Positions 10,901 to 18,098 of a stretch of DNA of 64,000 nt are shown piece after piece (position 1 is the first letter of the stretch; each line of letters starts with the position of its first letter). A program made the translations under genes and the position numbers. Source of the stretch: Hydrogenophaga sp. PAMC20947. GTDB taxonomy: Bacteria > Pseudomonadota > Gammaproteobacteria > Burkholderiales > Burkholderiaceae_C. Below the pieces are notes generated by a model. It made no database searches. It had not been told where the DNA came from and worked only from the letters and a program-made list of their open reading frames with translations. The stretch is from assembly GCF_004795855.1 (NCBI RefSeq), contig NZ_CP039252.1, positions 3,534,001 to 3,598,000 on the forward strand. The letters run 5' to 3'.

Positions 10901-11183
10901 TGAACAGTGGTTCAAGGTCTCGGTGACCGACACCGGCATCGGCATCGCTGAAGCCGACTTGCCCATCTTGTTTCAGCCGTTCCGCCAGGTCGACAACCGC
11001 CTCGCCCGACAGCACGAAGGCTCAGGCCTGGGCCTCGCCATTTCGCTCAAACTGGCCGAACTCATGGGCGGGCGTCTGGAGGTGCAAAGCGAACTGGGCA
11101 AAGGCAGCACTTTCACGCTTTGGTTGCCCCGCACCGCCCCTGCTTTCGGCAACGCCACACCTACCTTGAAAAACCCCGCATGA
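7929..11183 (+). CDS. BvgS/EvgS-like sensor kinase with tandem periplasmic binding domains
   Basis: From the ATG at 7929 the protein has 1084 residues and a clean signal peptide (MKKMAHLRLRGKG, hydrophobic core, AWAQA). An earlier ATG at 7881 overlaps the upstream stop codon but buries that signal. Domains: SBP_bac_3-type solute-binding domain about 57-280 (IRIGVDPAYAPYAFF), a second about 298-515 (LRVGVLSNRPPFDF), membrane helix about 528-550, PAS about 580-700, PAS about 700-825, HisKA with MSHELRTPLNS near 850, and HATPase to about 1067 (NLLGNAIKF, DTGIGI, GSGLGLAIS). Unlike BvgS, it ends after the ATPase and carries no receiver or HPt domain. A free receiver follows with an ATGA overlap. 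It probably senses an amino acid-like periplasmic ligand; which one is unknown. Confidence 0.9.
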   Translation: MKKMAHLRLRGKGWMAMLLLGWTAAWAQAPGTPAPVTALPPLLLGAEEQAWLDQHPVIRIGVDPAYAPYAFFGPDDQPAGIAAEISALVAQQLGVRFEPVRNLSWPDILEAARLRKLDLITTANRSPEREAYLAFSKKYLPTPTVIMTRSDAVRLRNTEALSGQRVALVKAYSSTRAFLDRVPGATPVFVDTPLAGLLAVSAGTAEAYVGVVGINTYLASQSGLSNLAVNTVFDPDNGQNFAVRSDWAPLAPLLDKALASIPPDRMQAIFARWIPITHDQLITPTATLTPHDRTLLAKLPELRVGVLSNRPPFDFINPDGKHVGVSEDTLTLIRQRTGLKTRLVVADHMSDLIQLYQQGDVDLIAAVNSATPAALAADLTEPYFVTALGVFVPRGEVFLGDLSGLLDSQVAVSQEGYANEVLSGFPRIVRVPRASIAQAAQAVLSRDAVYMVAETSSALRSIEEAGLHGLSYAGPLSELPMKLHIAVSPRYAPLRPILNTVLSSISNEEAARVRRQWVGAHVEGGIATRWVLMWGLLLAAFASAGYLAFYGHNRRLRQEITLRTQMSRQLADAHAERDEAAQRFRTMVDTSPNALLLVDQQGRIAQATANAVALFGYTQNELLGQPIELLLPEHSTAAHIKLRDDYIASQSPGRQMNLARDVVARHQTGRPIPVEIRLSPLAFPEGRYVLASVLDITERHETQRQLRESEERFRDLFDHASDLIYVLDLSQEFVYVNASWCKTLGYTAQEANAKPLMEVIAPECQPYAAALREKSMQGENHALVQMVLLTRDKERIEVEGNITQKMVDGKSVSSRGIFRDVTARNRQIAELAVAKQKAEAADHIKSAFLASMSHELRTPLNSVIGFTGILLKRLAGPLNDEQAFQMGIVRESARNLLALVNDVLDISRIEAGELRVAHEPFDLRASIEKTVATVQPLADAASLSLTTDIIGPVDITTGDMRRTEQVLLNLLGNAIKFTRIGGIQLQAEAVDEQWFKVSVTDTGIGIAEADLPILFQPFRQVDNRLARQHEGSGLGLAISLKLAELMGGRLEVQSELGKGSTFTLWLPRTAPAFGNATPTLKNPA

Positions 11184-11551
11184 ACAAGCGCATCCTGCTG
11201 ATCGAAGACAACCCCAACAACCGCTACCTGGTGAGTTTTCTGCTCGAAGCGCAAGGTTGGCAAATGCACCATGCAAGCGATGGTGCCACCGGCCTGGCGC
11301 TCGCCGCCAGCTGCGATCCCGCGGCCATTCTGCTGGACATTCAGCTGCCGGTCATGGACGGCCACGAAGTGGCCCGTCGCCTGAAAGCAGACCCCCTGCT
11401 CGCCAACATCCCCATCATGGCGATCACCTCATTCGCCATGCATGGCGACCGCCAGGCTGCGCTGGCTGCGGGCTGCGAAGCCTACATGGAGAAGCCCATC
11501 GATCCCGACACCTTTGTCGACTCCGTGGAGGCCCTGCTCCTGCGCGCCTGA
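11180..11551 (+). CDS. stand-alone receiver domain response regulator
   Basis: A 123-residue single-domain receiver starting at the ATG that overlaps the upstream kinase stop (ATGA, 11180-11183). It has the acidic pair in LLIEDNPNNRYL, phosphoacceptor Asp near residue 53 in AILLDIQLPVMDGHEVA, the Thr/Ser switch in AITSFAM and the conserved Lys in MEKPID. It is DivK/CheY-like, with no output domain. The translational coupling implies that it takes phosphate from the BvgS-like kinase, and perhaps passes it on. Which protein it acts on cannot be told from this window. Confidence 0.92.
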   Translation: MNKRILLIEDNPNNRYLVSFLLEAQGWQMHHASDGATGLALAASCDPAAILLDIQLPVMDGHEVARRLKADPLLANIPIMAITSFAMHGDRQAALAAGCEAYMEKPIDPDTFVDSVEALLLRA

Positions 11552-11559
11552 GCCAGCAT

Positions 11560-13833
11560 TCAAGGTCGGTGTCGCAGCAGACGCAAGCCGTTGGCCACCA
11601 CCAGCAGGCTCGCGCCCATGTCGGCAAAAACCGCCATCCACATGCTGGCGTTGTCGAAAACCGCCAGCCCCAGAAAAATCACCTTGATGCCCAGCGCCAG
11701 TGCGATGTTCTGGCGCAAAACGGTGTTGGTCCGCCGGGACAGGCGGATGGTCTCGGGAATCCGGCCCAGGTCGTCGTTCATGATCACCACGTCGGCCGCT
11801 TCCATGGCAATGTCGGTTCCCGCCCCACCCATGGCGACGCCGATGTCGGCCTGCGCCAAGGCCGGTGCATCGTTGATGCCATCACCCACCATGGCCGAAT
11901 ACCCATAACGCTGCTGCATGGCCCCGATGGCGGCGAGTTTGTCTTCGGGCAACAGATCCCCGCGAGCGTCGTCGATCCCCGCTTCCAGGGCAATCGCCTT
12001 CGCGGTGGTCTGGTTGTCGCCCGTGAGCATGACCGAGACCACGCCGAGCCGACGCAGTTCGGCCAGGGCATCGCGCGACCCCGGCTTGATCGTGTCGGCC
12101 ACGGCAAAGAGCGCCAACACCTCGTGTTCGCTGGCCAGCAATGTGACGGTTCGGCCCTGGGCTTCATGCGCGGCCATCTTGGCCTCCAGGTCTGCGCTGC
12201 ACAACCCGCGCTCTTCGATCAGGCGGTGGTTGCCGAGCAGCAGGCGCTGCCCATCCACCACGGCAGCCACACCGCGCCCCGGCCAAACCGTGAAGGCCTC
12301 AATCGATGCATCCGATGCAGGCAATCCAGCGGCAATGGCTTGTGAAACAGGGTGGTCAGAGTGGCCCGCCAGTGCCGCGGCCTGGCGCTGGACCAACGCT
12401 GCGTCAGCCGATAGCGAAACGGCTTCATTCGCCACCAGTCGCGGTCGACCCTCTGTGATCGTGCCCGTCTTGTCAAAAGCAATGGCGCGGATGCGGTGTG
12501 CGTCTTCCAGATACACGCCGCCCTTGATGAGAATACCGCGCCGCGCCGCCGAGGCCAGACCACTGACCACGCTCACCGGGGTCGAGATCACCAAGGCACA
12601 AGGGCAGGCAATCACCAGCAACACCAAGGCTTTGTACACCGCTGTGAGCCAAGGCACATTCATCAACAAAGGCAAGCCCAGCACCACGGCCACGGCCAGG
12701 CCAAACACGGCGGGCGTGTAGATGCGGGCAAACCGGTCCACAAACTGCTGGGTCGGCGCGCGACTGCCCTGGGCCTGTTCGACCGCTTCGATGATGCGGG
12801 CCATCAGCGTGTTGCTCGCCTCGGCTTCTACGCGCATTTCCAGTGTGCTGCTCAGGTTCACGGTGCCCGCAAACACGGCATCACCCACCGTCTTGTCCGC
12901 AGGCAAGCTCTCCCCCGTCACCGCGCTCGTGTCCAGAGTGCTGCTGCCCGTGGTGATCACGCCGTCCAGCGGAAACCGGGCGCCCGGCTTCACGCGGATG
13001 GTGACGCCCAGCGCGACCGACGCGGCGGGCTGCTCCACCCACCCGCCATCGGCCTGCCGCACCTCGGCGGTCTCAGGCGTGAGACTGAGCAAACCCTGGA
13101 TGGCGTTGCGCGCGCGGTCGACAGCCCGGGCCTCGATCCACTCCGCAATCGCATACAAGGCCATCACCATCGCCGCCTCAGGCCACTGACCAATCAGGAA
13201 CGCCCCCGTCACCGCCACCGTCATCAGGGCGTTGATATTCAACCGCGCATGGCGCAAAGCGGCCAGCCCCTTGGCGTAGGTTGAAAACCCCGCCAGCGCA
13301 ATCGCCACGGCGGCGAGGGCCATGCCCAGAATGTTCCACGCCAGCGTCTCTGGCGCGAAGAAGTGCAGCAACTCGGCCCCCACCGCGAACGCCAGTGCAG
13401 CCGCGTAGCGGGTGAGGCCATGGCCACTGTCCGCCACCGGCATCACCCCATGATCGGGCCCATGCCCATCTTCAGGGTGGTGAGGGTCATGGGCCTCCTG
13501 CGTTTCCAGCCCCTCCCCGGGCATCACAGGCTTGGCCGGATACCCCGCCCGGTTCACGGCGTCGATAGCGGCGGGCATCACTTCGGCAGGCGCGTCGATG
13601 GTCAGCGTGCGCTGGGTCAGGTGAAAACGCAGACTGCGGATGCCGGCCACGCCGTCCAGCGCATGGCGAATGTCGGACTCTTCGGCCGCGCAATCCATCA
13701 AGGGAATGCTGAGCACCACGGCACCGGGGGATGTCGGCGTTTCTGGCTGGGCGCTGAGCGCGATGGGTGCAGCGCAGACCGAGCTGCAAGCGCCGTCGGC
13801 AGGCGAAGCAGGGGAAGGGGTTCGGGTTTTCAT
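11560..13833 (-). CDS. cadA: P1B-type Cd/Zn/Pb-exporting ATPase
   Basis: A 757-residue heavy-metal ATPase. An N-terminal HMA domain (about 40-100) carries MDCAAEES, the single-cysteine DCAAEE motif typical of Cd/Zn/Pb pumps rather than the CxxC of copper pumps. A histidine-rich linker (HDPHHPEDGHGPDHG) follows. Further signatures are the membrane metal site ACPCALVIS (near 408), phosphorylation motif DKTGTIT (near 451), SDHPVS histidine-proline motif, and hinge MVGDGINDAPALAQADIG. It exports Cd2+, Zn2+ or Pb2+ across the inner membrane. The gene is divergent from a MerR-type regulator across a 54-bp spacer with a 19-bp spaced promoter, and the predicted transcript starts at or next to the ATG. 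Confidence 0.94.
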   Translation of the reverse strand: MKTRTPSPASPADGACSSVCAAPIALSAQPETPTSPGAVVLSIPLMDCAAEESDIRHALDGVAGIRSLRFHLTQRTLTIDAPAEVMPAAIDAVNRAGYPAKPVMPGEGLETQEAHDPHHPEDGHGPDHGVMPVADSGHGLTRYAAALAFAVGAELLHFFAPETLAWNILGMALAAVAIALAGFSTYAKGLAALRHARLNINALMTVAVTGAFLIGQWPEAAMVMALYAIAEWIEARAVDRARNAIQGLLSLTPETAEVRQADGGWVEQPAASVALGVTIRVKPGARFPLDGVITTGSSTLDTSAVTGESLPADKTVGDAVFAGTVNLSSTLEMRVEAEASNTLMARIIEAVEQAQGSRAPTQQFVDRFARIYTPAVFGLAVAVVLGLPLLMNVPWLTAVYKALVLLVIACPCALVISTPVSVVSGLASAARRGILIKGGVYLEDAHRIRAIAFDKTGTITEGRPRLVANEAVSLSADAALVQRQAAALAGHSDHPVSQAIAAGLPASDASIEAFTVWPGRGVAAVVDGQRLLLGNHRLIEERGLCSADLEAKMAAHEAQGRTVTLLASEHEVLALFAVADTIKPGSRDALAELRRLGVVSVMLTGDNQTTAKAIALEAGIDDARGDLLPEDKLAAIGAMQQRYGYSAMVGDGINDAPALAQADIGVAMGGAGTDIAMEAADVVIMNDDLGRIPETIRLSRRTNTVLRQNIALALGIKVIFLGLAVFDNASMWMAVFADMGASLLVVANGLRLLRHRP

Positions 13834-13839
13834 GGGGCT

Positions 13840-13881
13840 ATTAAAAACCCTGGACCGACTCCAGAGTCAACCCCCTACACT
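13840..13881. promoter_or_regulatory. cadA: overlapping divergent MerR-type promoters and operator for cadA and cadR
   Basis: On the minus strand TTGACT (13870-13865) and TTTAAT (13845-13840) are separated by 19 bp. This over-long spacing is the hallmark of MerR-family activated promoters. Inside the spacer is an imperfect palindrome, ACCCTGGA-N5-TCCAGAGT on the plus strand (13847-13867), as expected for the regulator. On the plus strand TACACT at 13876-13881 is a plausible -10 for cadR. Both ATGs (13833 and 13888) lie about 7 bases from their -10 elements and neither has a Shine-Dalgarno sequence. Confidence 0.8.
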
Positions 13882-13887
13882 GGGCGC

Positions 13888-14415
13888 ATGAAAATCGGTG
13901 CCTTGTCTGCTTCCACCGGTGTGCCCATCGACACCATCCGCCACTACGAGCGCGAAGGTTTGCTGCCCGAGGCAGCGCGCACCGAGGCCAACTACCGCAT
14001 CTACGAAACGGCCCACGCGCAGCGGCTGAGCTTCATCCGCCATTGCCGCGGGCTGGACATGACGCTGGACGAGATCCGCATCCTGCTGCACTTCAAGGAT
14101 GCCCCCAGCGAAGACTGTGGCGAGGTCAACGCCCTGCTGGACGAACACATCGGCCACGTGGCTCACCGCATCCGCGAGCTGCGAGCGCTGGAGAAGCAGC
14201 TGCGCGAACTGCGCGAAACCTGTCGCACCGCGCAAGACGCCCGGCACTGCGGCATCCTGAACCAGCTCGACTCGATGGCGCGCCGGGATGGGCCCAAACC
14301 ACGCAAAGCCACAGGCCACGTGCACGGCGCGCACACCGGCGGCGTTCAGCCGCCCTTGGCCCCGGCCCCACCCCAGGCACACACACCGAAACCGGCGACG
14401 GGTGCGGCGCCATAG
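13888..14415 (+). CDS. cadR: MerR-family Cd(II)/Pb(II)-responsive regulator
   Basis: A 175-residue regulator beginning MKIGALSASTGVPIDTIRHYEREGLLP, the standard MerR-family winged helix start (1-70), followed by a long dimerisation helix (80-110). Cysteines at 77 (EDCGEVN), 112 and 121 (TCRTAQDARHCGIL) match the three metal ligands of CadR/PbrR-type sensors. A proline-rich tail with scattered histidines (HVHGAHTGG) follows; it is reminiscent of the histidine-rich end of CadR but weaker. It should activate the divergent cadA gene when Cd or Pb is bound, by untwisting the 19-bp spacer promoter. The alternative name pbrR would fit equally well. Confidence 0.9.
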   Translation: MKIGALSASTGVPIDTIRHYEREGLLPEAARTEANYRIYETAHAQRLSFIRHCRGLDMTLDEIRILLHFKDAPSEDCGEVNALLDEHIGHVAHRIRELRALEKQLRELRETCRTAQDARHCGILNQLDSMARRDGPKPRKATGHVHGAHTGGVQPPLAPAPPQAHTPKPATGAAP

Positions 14416-14582
14416 CGCAAGCACCCATGCCCAAAACAGCCCAGACCATCGGGCAACGGCCGCAAGGGGACGAGGGCCGACTGTCACCCAAGGGATGGCC
14501 GACATTCCCCGGGGGTCTCAGAATGCCTGAGAGCATTCACAGAAGTGCCTGGCAAGCCCACCACCCACCCACTGGAGACACC

Positions 14583-15170
14583 ATGGATCATCGCGCCACC
14601 TTTACCCGCATGGAAGACAGCACCGCCGCCGACTGGAAAACCATCGGAGGCGAGTTCATGCGGTTCGCCGGGCAATTGCCCGACCGCGTCATCCAGCACC
14701 TGCGGCTCCTGGAAAACGACTACGGCGGCTTCCCGGTTGACCGCTACACCCACTGCCTGCAAACCGCCACCCGGGCACTCAAGGATGGCCGAGACGAAGA
14801 GTACGTGGTGTGTGCGTTGCTGCATGACATCGGCGACACCCTGGGCAGCTACAACCACGCCGACATCGGCGCAGCTGTCCTCAAGCCCTTCGTCAGCGAA
14901 GAGAACCACTGGATGGTCATGCACCACGCGATCTTTCAGGGCTACTACTTTTTCCAGCACATTGGCCTGGACCGTGATCTGCGCGACAACTTCCGCTCAA
15001 ATCCGGCCTACGAGCGCACCGCCGAATTTTGTGCGCTCTACGACAACCCCGCATTTGACCCCAAAGGCGAGACGCTGCCGCTGGCCGAGTTTGAGCCGAT
15101 GCTGCGACGCGTGATGGCCAGCCCCAAGCAGTCGCTGTACAAATCGGCCAGCGTGCTCAAAGCGGCCTGA
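14583..15170 (+). CDS. HD-domain protein of the PhnZ-like (COG4341-type) group
   Basis: A 195-residue HD-domain protein starting MDHRATFTRMEDSTAADW; an atgg preceded by ggagacacc supports this ATG. Visible metal ligands are the His in RYTHCLQTATRA, the HD pair in CALLHDIGD, the His in YNHADIG, the His in MVMHHAIFQGYYF and the Asp in CALYDNPAF. This set of six resembles di-iron HD-domain oxygenases such as PhnZ as well as true phosphohydrolases. The region before the first His reads YGGFPVDRYTH. In PhnZ, as I recall, the equivalent is YIGE..., so the Tyr is kept but the substrate-binding Glu is replaced by Phe. No phosphonate genes are nearby. Substrate and even reaction type are open. Confidence 0.75.
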   Translation: MDHRATFTRMEDSTAADWKTIGGEFMRFAGQLPDRVIQHLRLLENDYGGFPVDRYTHCLQTATRALKDGRDEEYVVCALLHDIGDTLGSYNHADIGAAVLKPFVSEENHWMVMHHAIFQGYYFFQHIGLDRDLRDNFRSNPAYERTAEFCALYDNPAFDPKGETLPLAEFEPMLRRVMASPKQSLYKSASVLKAA

Positions 15171-15218
15171 AAACACCAGGCCCCACCGACCACCCCGACG
15201 CGTGCAGCCCGGAGCGGC

Positions 15219-17822
15219 TTACGCCGTGCGGACTTCAGGCGTGCGCCGCCGCCGTTGCCGCCACACCACCCACCCGATCAAGGCGAGTGCGGGCAAAAAC
15301 ATCCACTCCTTGGACAGCCGGTCGGTGGGCACTTCAACCGCATCGATGCGAAAGCCCTGCTCGATGCCCAGCTTGGCCGCGTGGCTGCCGAACGCAACGC
15401 TGTGGACCCGAAACCCCTCAGCAGAACGTTCAGCGCTGATGCCACTGTGTTCCAGTCTCAACGGCGCGTTGCTGGCCTGTGCGCCCAGGGGCAGCAACAC
15501 GCCGCGCTCCACGCCCTCACCTTCCAGCGTCGACCCGCTGAAAAACACCCGCATCTGCGCACCCTTGGGGGCCTCTACCAGCGCCGCCTCGGCCGCATCC
15601 CCCACCAGCTGCCGGTAGGGCGCCACCAGCGGATCCATGAACAGGCCGGGGTGGAACAGCATGAACACGGCCACCAGCATCACCAGCCGCTCTGACGTGG
15701 TGCTGCGCACCAGCAGCCAGGCCTGGTTCACCGAGATGAATGCAAACCCGGCCAACGTCGCGCTGGCGAGGGTCAACAAGGTGTGGGCCACACCATTCAC
15801 ACCAATGAGCAACAGCTGCGGATTGAGCACGAACATAAAAGGCAACAGCACCATGCGCATCGAGTACCGGACAGCCACCCAGCCGGTGCGCATCGGGTTG
15901 GCAATGGCGATGCTGGCCGCTGCATAAGACGCCAGCCCCACGGGCGGCATGATGTCGGCCATGAGGCCGAAATAGAACACAAACAGGTGGGCGGCGATCA
16001 GCGGAACCAGCAAGCCGTTTTGCGCACCGATCGACACGATCACCGGCGCCATCAGCGTCGACACCACGATGTAGCTGGCGGTGGTGGGCAGCCCCGTCCC
16101 CAGGACCAGGCAGATCATCGCCACCAACACCAGCATGACAATGATGTTGCCCCCCGAGAGCGCGGTCACCAGATCGGTCATGACCAGGCCCACGCCCGTC
16201 AAGGTGAGTGTGCCCACCAGGATGCCTGCGGTCGCCGTGGCGATGGCCACCGTGACCATGTTGCGGGCGCCCGCGGCGAGCCCCTCCAGCAGATCCTGAG
16301 CGCCTTGCCAGCCGGCATTCTTGAGCGAGCCCACACCGCGAAACCAGGCCAGCAGCGGTCGCTGGGTGACCACGATGAAGCCCAGGAACACCGTGGCCCA
16401 GAACGCCGCGCGGGTAGGCGCAACCTGCTCGATCACCAGATTCCACACCAGCGCGCCCACGGGCAACAGGTAGTGCATGCCGGAGCGCAAGGTGGGGCCC
16501 AGCTCGGGCATGCTCGTGATCGGCACATCGGCCGAAGCCACCGCTTCGGCGTGCGGCGCGCTCAGCCACAGCAACAACACGTAGGCCAGCAACAGCACAA
16601 TCGCCATCACCGCAAACGAGCGCTGGGGCATCAGCATGTGCACGACGGCCCCCACGATGGACACCAGCGCCAGCACCGACACCACACCCACAAAGCCGAT
16701 CGAAAACTGGCCCAACGTGTGCTGCCACCGGGCCACCCGCCGACGCGGCAGTCCATGCAGATCGGCTTTCACCGCCTCCAGGTGCACGATGTAGAGCAGA
16801 CCCAGGTAAGAGACCATGGCCGAGATCAACGCGTGCTTCAGCACATCGATGTAGGGCACACCGACATACTCCACCATCAGGAATGCAGCGGCACCCATCA
16901 CCGGCGGCATGACCTGCCCGTTGACCGAAGCGGCCACCTCGATCGCCGCCGCTTTCTCGGGGGCGTAACCCACCCGCTTGATCAAGGGAATCGTCAGCGG
17001 ACCGGTCGTGACCACGTTGGTGATGGACGAACCCGAAATCATGCCCGTGGCGGCCGACGCCACCACCGCCGCCTTGGCGGGGCCGCCCCTGAAATGCCCC
17101 AGCAATGCCACCGCACTGCGGATGAAATAGCTGCCCGCACCCGCAGTCTCCAGCAAGCCCCCAAAGAGCACAAACAGGAAAATCAGATCAGCGGACACCC
17201 CCAGCGCCACCCCAAACACCCCTTCCGTGGTGAGCCAGAGGTGGTTCATGGTCTTGCTCACCGAGGCACTCTGGTGGGCAATCATGTCGGGCATGTGTTC
17301 ACCCAGCAAGATGTAGTTGAGCAACAGCAGGGCCAGCAAGACCATGGGCAGGCCCAGCACCCGCCGCGTGGCTTCCAGCAACAACGCCACCCCCAGGCAG
17401 GCGATCCCGACTTCCACTGCATTGGGGTTGCCCGTGTGGGCGCTGACCGAGTCGTAGAAGACCGCCAGGTACCCAGCGCTCAGGCCGGCCAGCACGGCCA
17501 ACACCCAATCGCCTGCCGGCACACGATCGGTGGGCGAGCCGCGAAACGCGGGATAGGCCAGGAATGCCAGCACCACGGCGAACGCCAGGTGCAGCGAGCG
17601 GATCCGGGCCTGGTTGAACACCGCCACACCCAGCATTTCCGGCAACGGCGAGGCGATCCAGAGCTGGAAGCAGGCCCAGGCCAGACCGAGCATCACCAGC
17701 CAGGCGGCCATGTGCCCATTCGGCAGGCGCACACCCATGCGGACGCGGTCGATATGAAGGCGCGCGGAGTGGCCGGCCACAGGCGCAGGGTTGGGGTGAA
17801 CGGCGTCGTTGCGCTCTTGCAT
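15219..17822 (-). CDS. TRAP transporter fused permease (DctQ-DctM fusion), DUF3394-type C-terminus
   Basis: An 867-residue membrane protein with about 18-20 hydrophobic segments. The first 200 residues contain the small DctQ-like part. The DctM-like large permease follows (motifs FGGLLETAGAGSYFI, GMISGSSITNVVTTG, LGTGLPTTASYIV, LMADIMPPVGLASYAAA). These identify the fused TRAP permease family that normally works with a TAXI-type solute receptor. The last 120 residues form a periplasmic extension (HSVAFGSHAAKLGIEQGFRI, PDZ-like or DUF3394) ending in one more helix and an arginine-rich tail. No receptor gene lies next to it, so the substrate cannot be inferred. Family members carry C4-dicarboxylates, amino acids or other organic anions by sodium or proton gradient. 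Confidence 0.9.
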   Translation of the reverse strand: MQERNDAVHPNPAPVAGHSARLHIDRVRMGVRLPNGHMAAWLVMLGLAWACFQLWIASPLPEMLGVAVFNQARIRSLHLAFAVVLAFLAYPAFRGSPTDRVPAGDWVLAVLAGLSAGYLAVFYDSVSAHTGNPNAVEVGIACLGVALLLEATRRVLGLPMVLLALLLLNYILLGEHMPDMIAHQSASVSKTMNHLWLTTEGVFGVALGVSADLIFLFVLFGGLLETAGAGSYFIRSAVALLGHFRGGPAKAAVVASAATGMISGSSITNVVTTGPLTIPLIKRVGYAPEKAAAIEVAASVNGQVMPPVMGAAAFLMVEYVGVPYIDVLKHALISAMVSYLGLLYIVHLEAVKADLHGLPRRRVARWQHTLGQFSIGFVGVVSVLALVSIVGAVVHMLMPQRSFAVMAIVLLLAYVLLLWLSAPHAEAVASADVPITSMPELGPTLRSGMHYLLPVGALVWNLVIEQVAPTRAAFWATVFLGFIVVTQRPLLAWFRGVGSLKNAGWQGAQDLLEGLAAGARNMVTVAIATATAGILVGTLTLTGVGLVMTDLVTALSGGNIIVMLVLVAMICLVLGTGLPTTASYIVVSTLMAPVIVSIGAQNGLLVPLIAAHLFVFYFGLMADIMPPVGLASYAAASIAIANPMRTGWVAVRYSMRMVLLPFMFVLNPQLLLIGVNGVAHTLLTLASATLAGFAFISVNQAWLLVRSTTSERLVMLVAVFMLFHPGLFMDPLVAPYRQLVGDAAEAALVEAPKGAQMRVFFSGSTLEGEGVERGVLLPLGAQASNAPLRLEHSGISAERSAEGFRVHSVAFGSHAAKLGIEQGFRIDAVEVPTDRLSKEWMFLPALALIGWVVWRQRRRRTPEVRTA

Positions 17823-18098
17823 CAGGGGTCCGGCGTCAGGCCATCACGGTGGGTCATCGGGCATAAAGCCGCCACAGGCCCGGAAGCCCAGATCGTATTC
17901 GAAAGTCAGCGAGCGGCGCATGGTCTCTGAAGCGCTGGTCAAGATAGATTTTCTCGTGCGTGGTGGCAGCGCCTGGCGCGGCCAGGTGATAGAGGTCGGT
18001 AAAAATGACCCGCAATTCAGTGCGGATCGATTGATTGCCTCCTCGGCTCGGTCAGCGTCAATGCACCGCTGCGCTGCGCCAGCGCTGAATCCCGACCG

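Noticed and set aside
15783..17930. A 715-codon plus-strand frame opposite the TRAP permease
   Set aside because: Its extreme His, Gln and Arg content is a by-product of the hydrophobic codons on the other strand.
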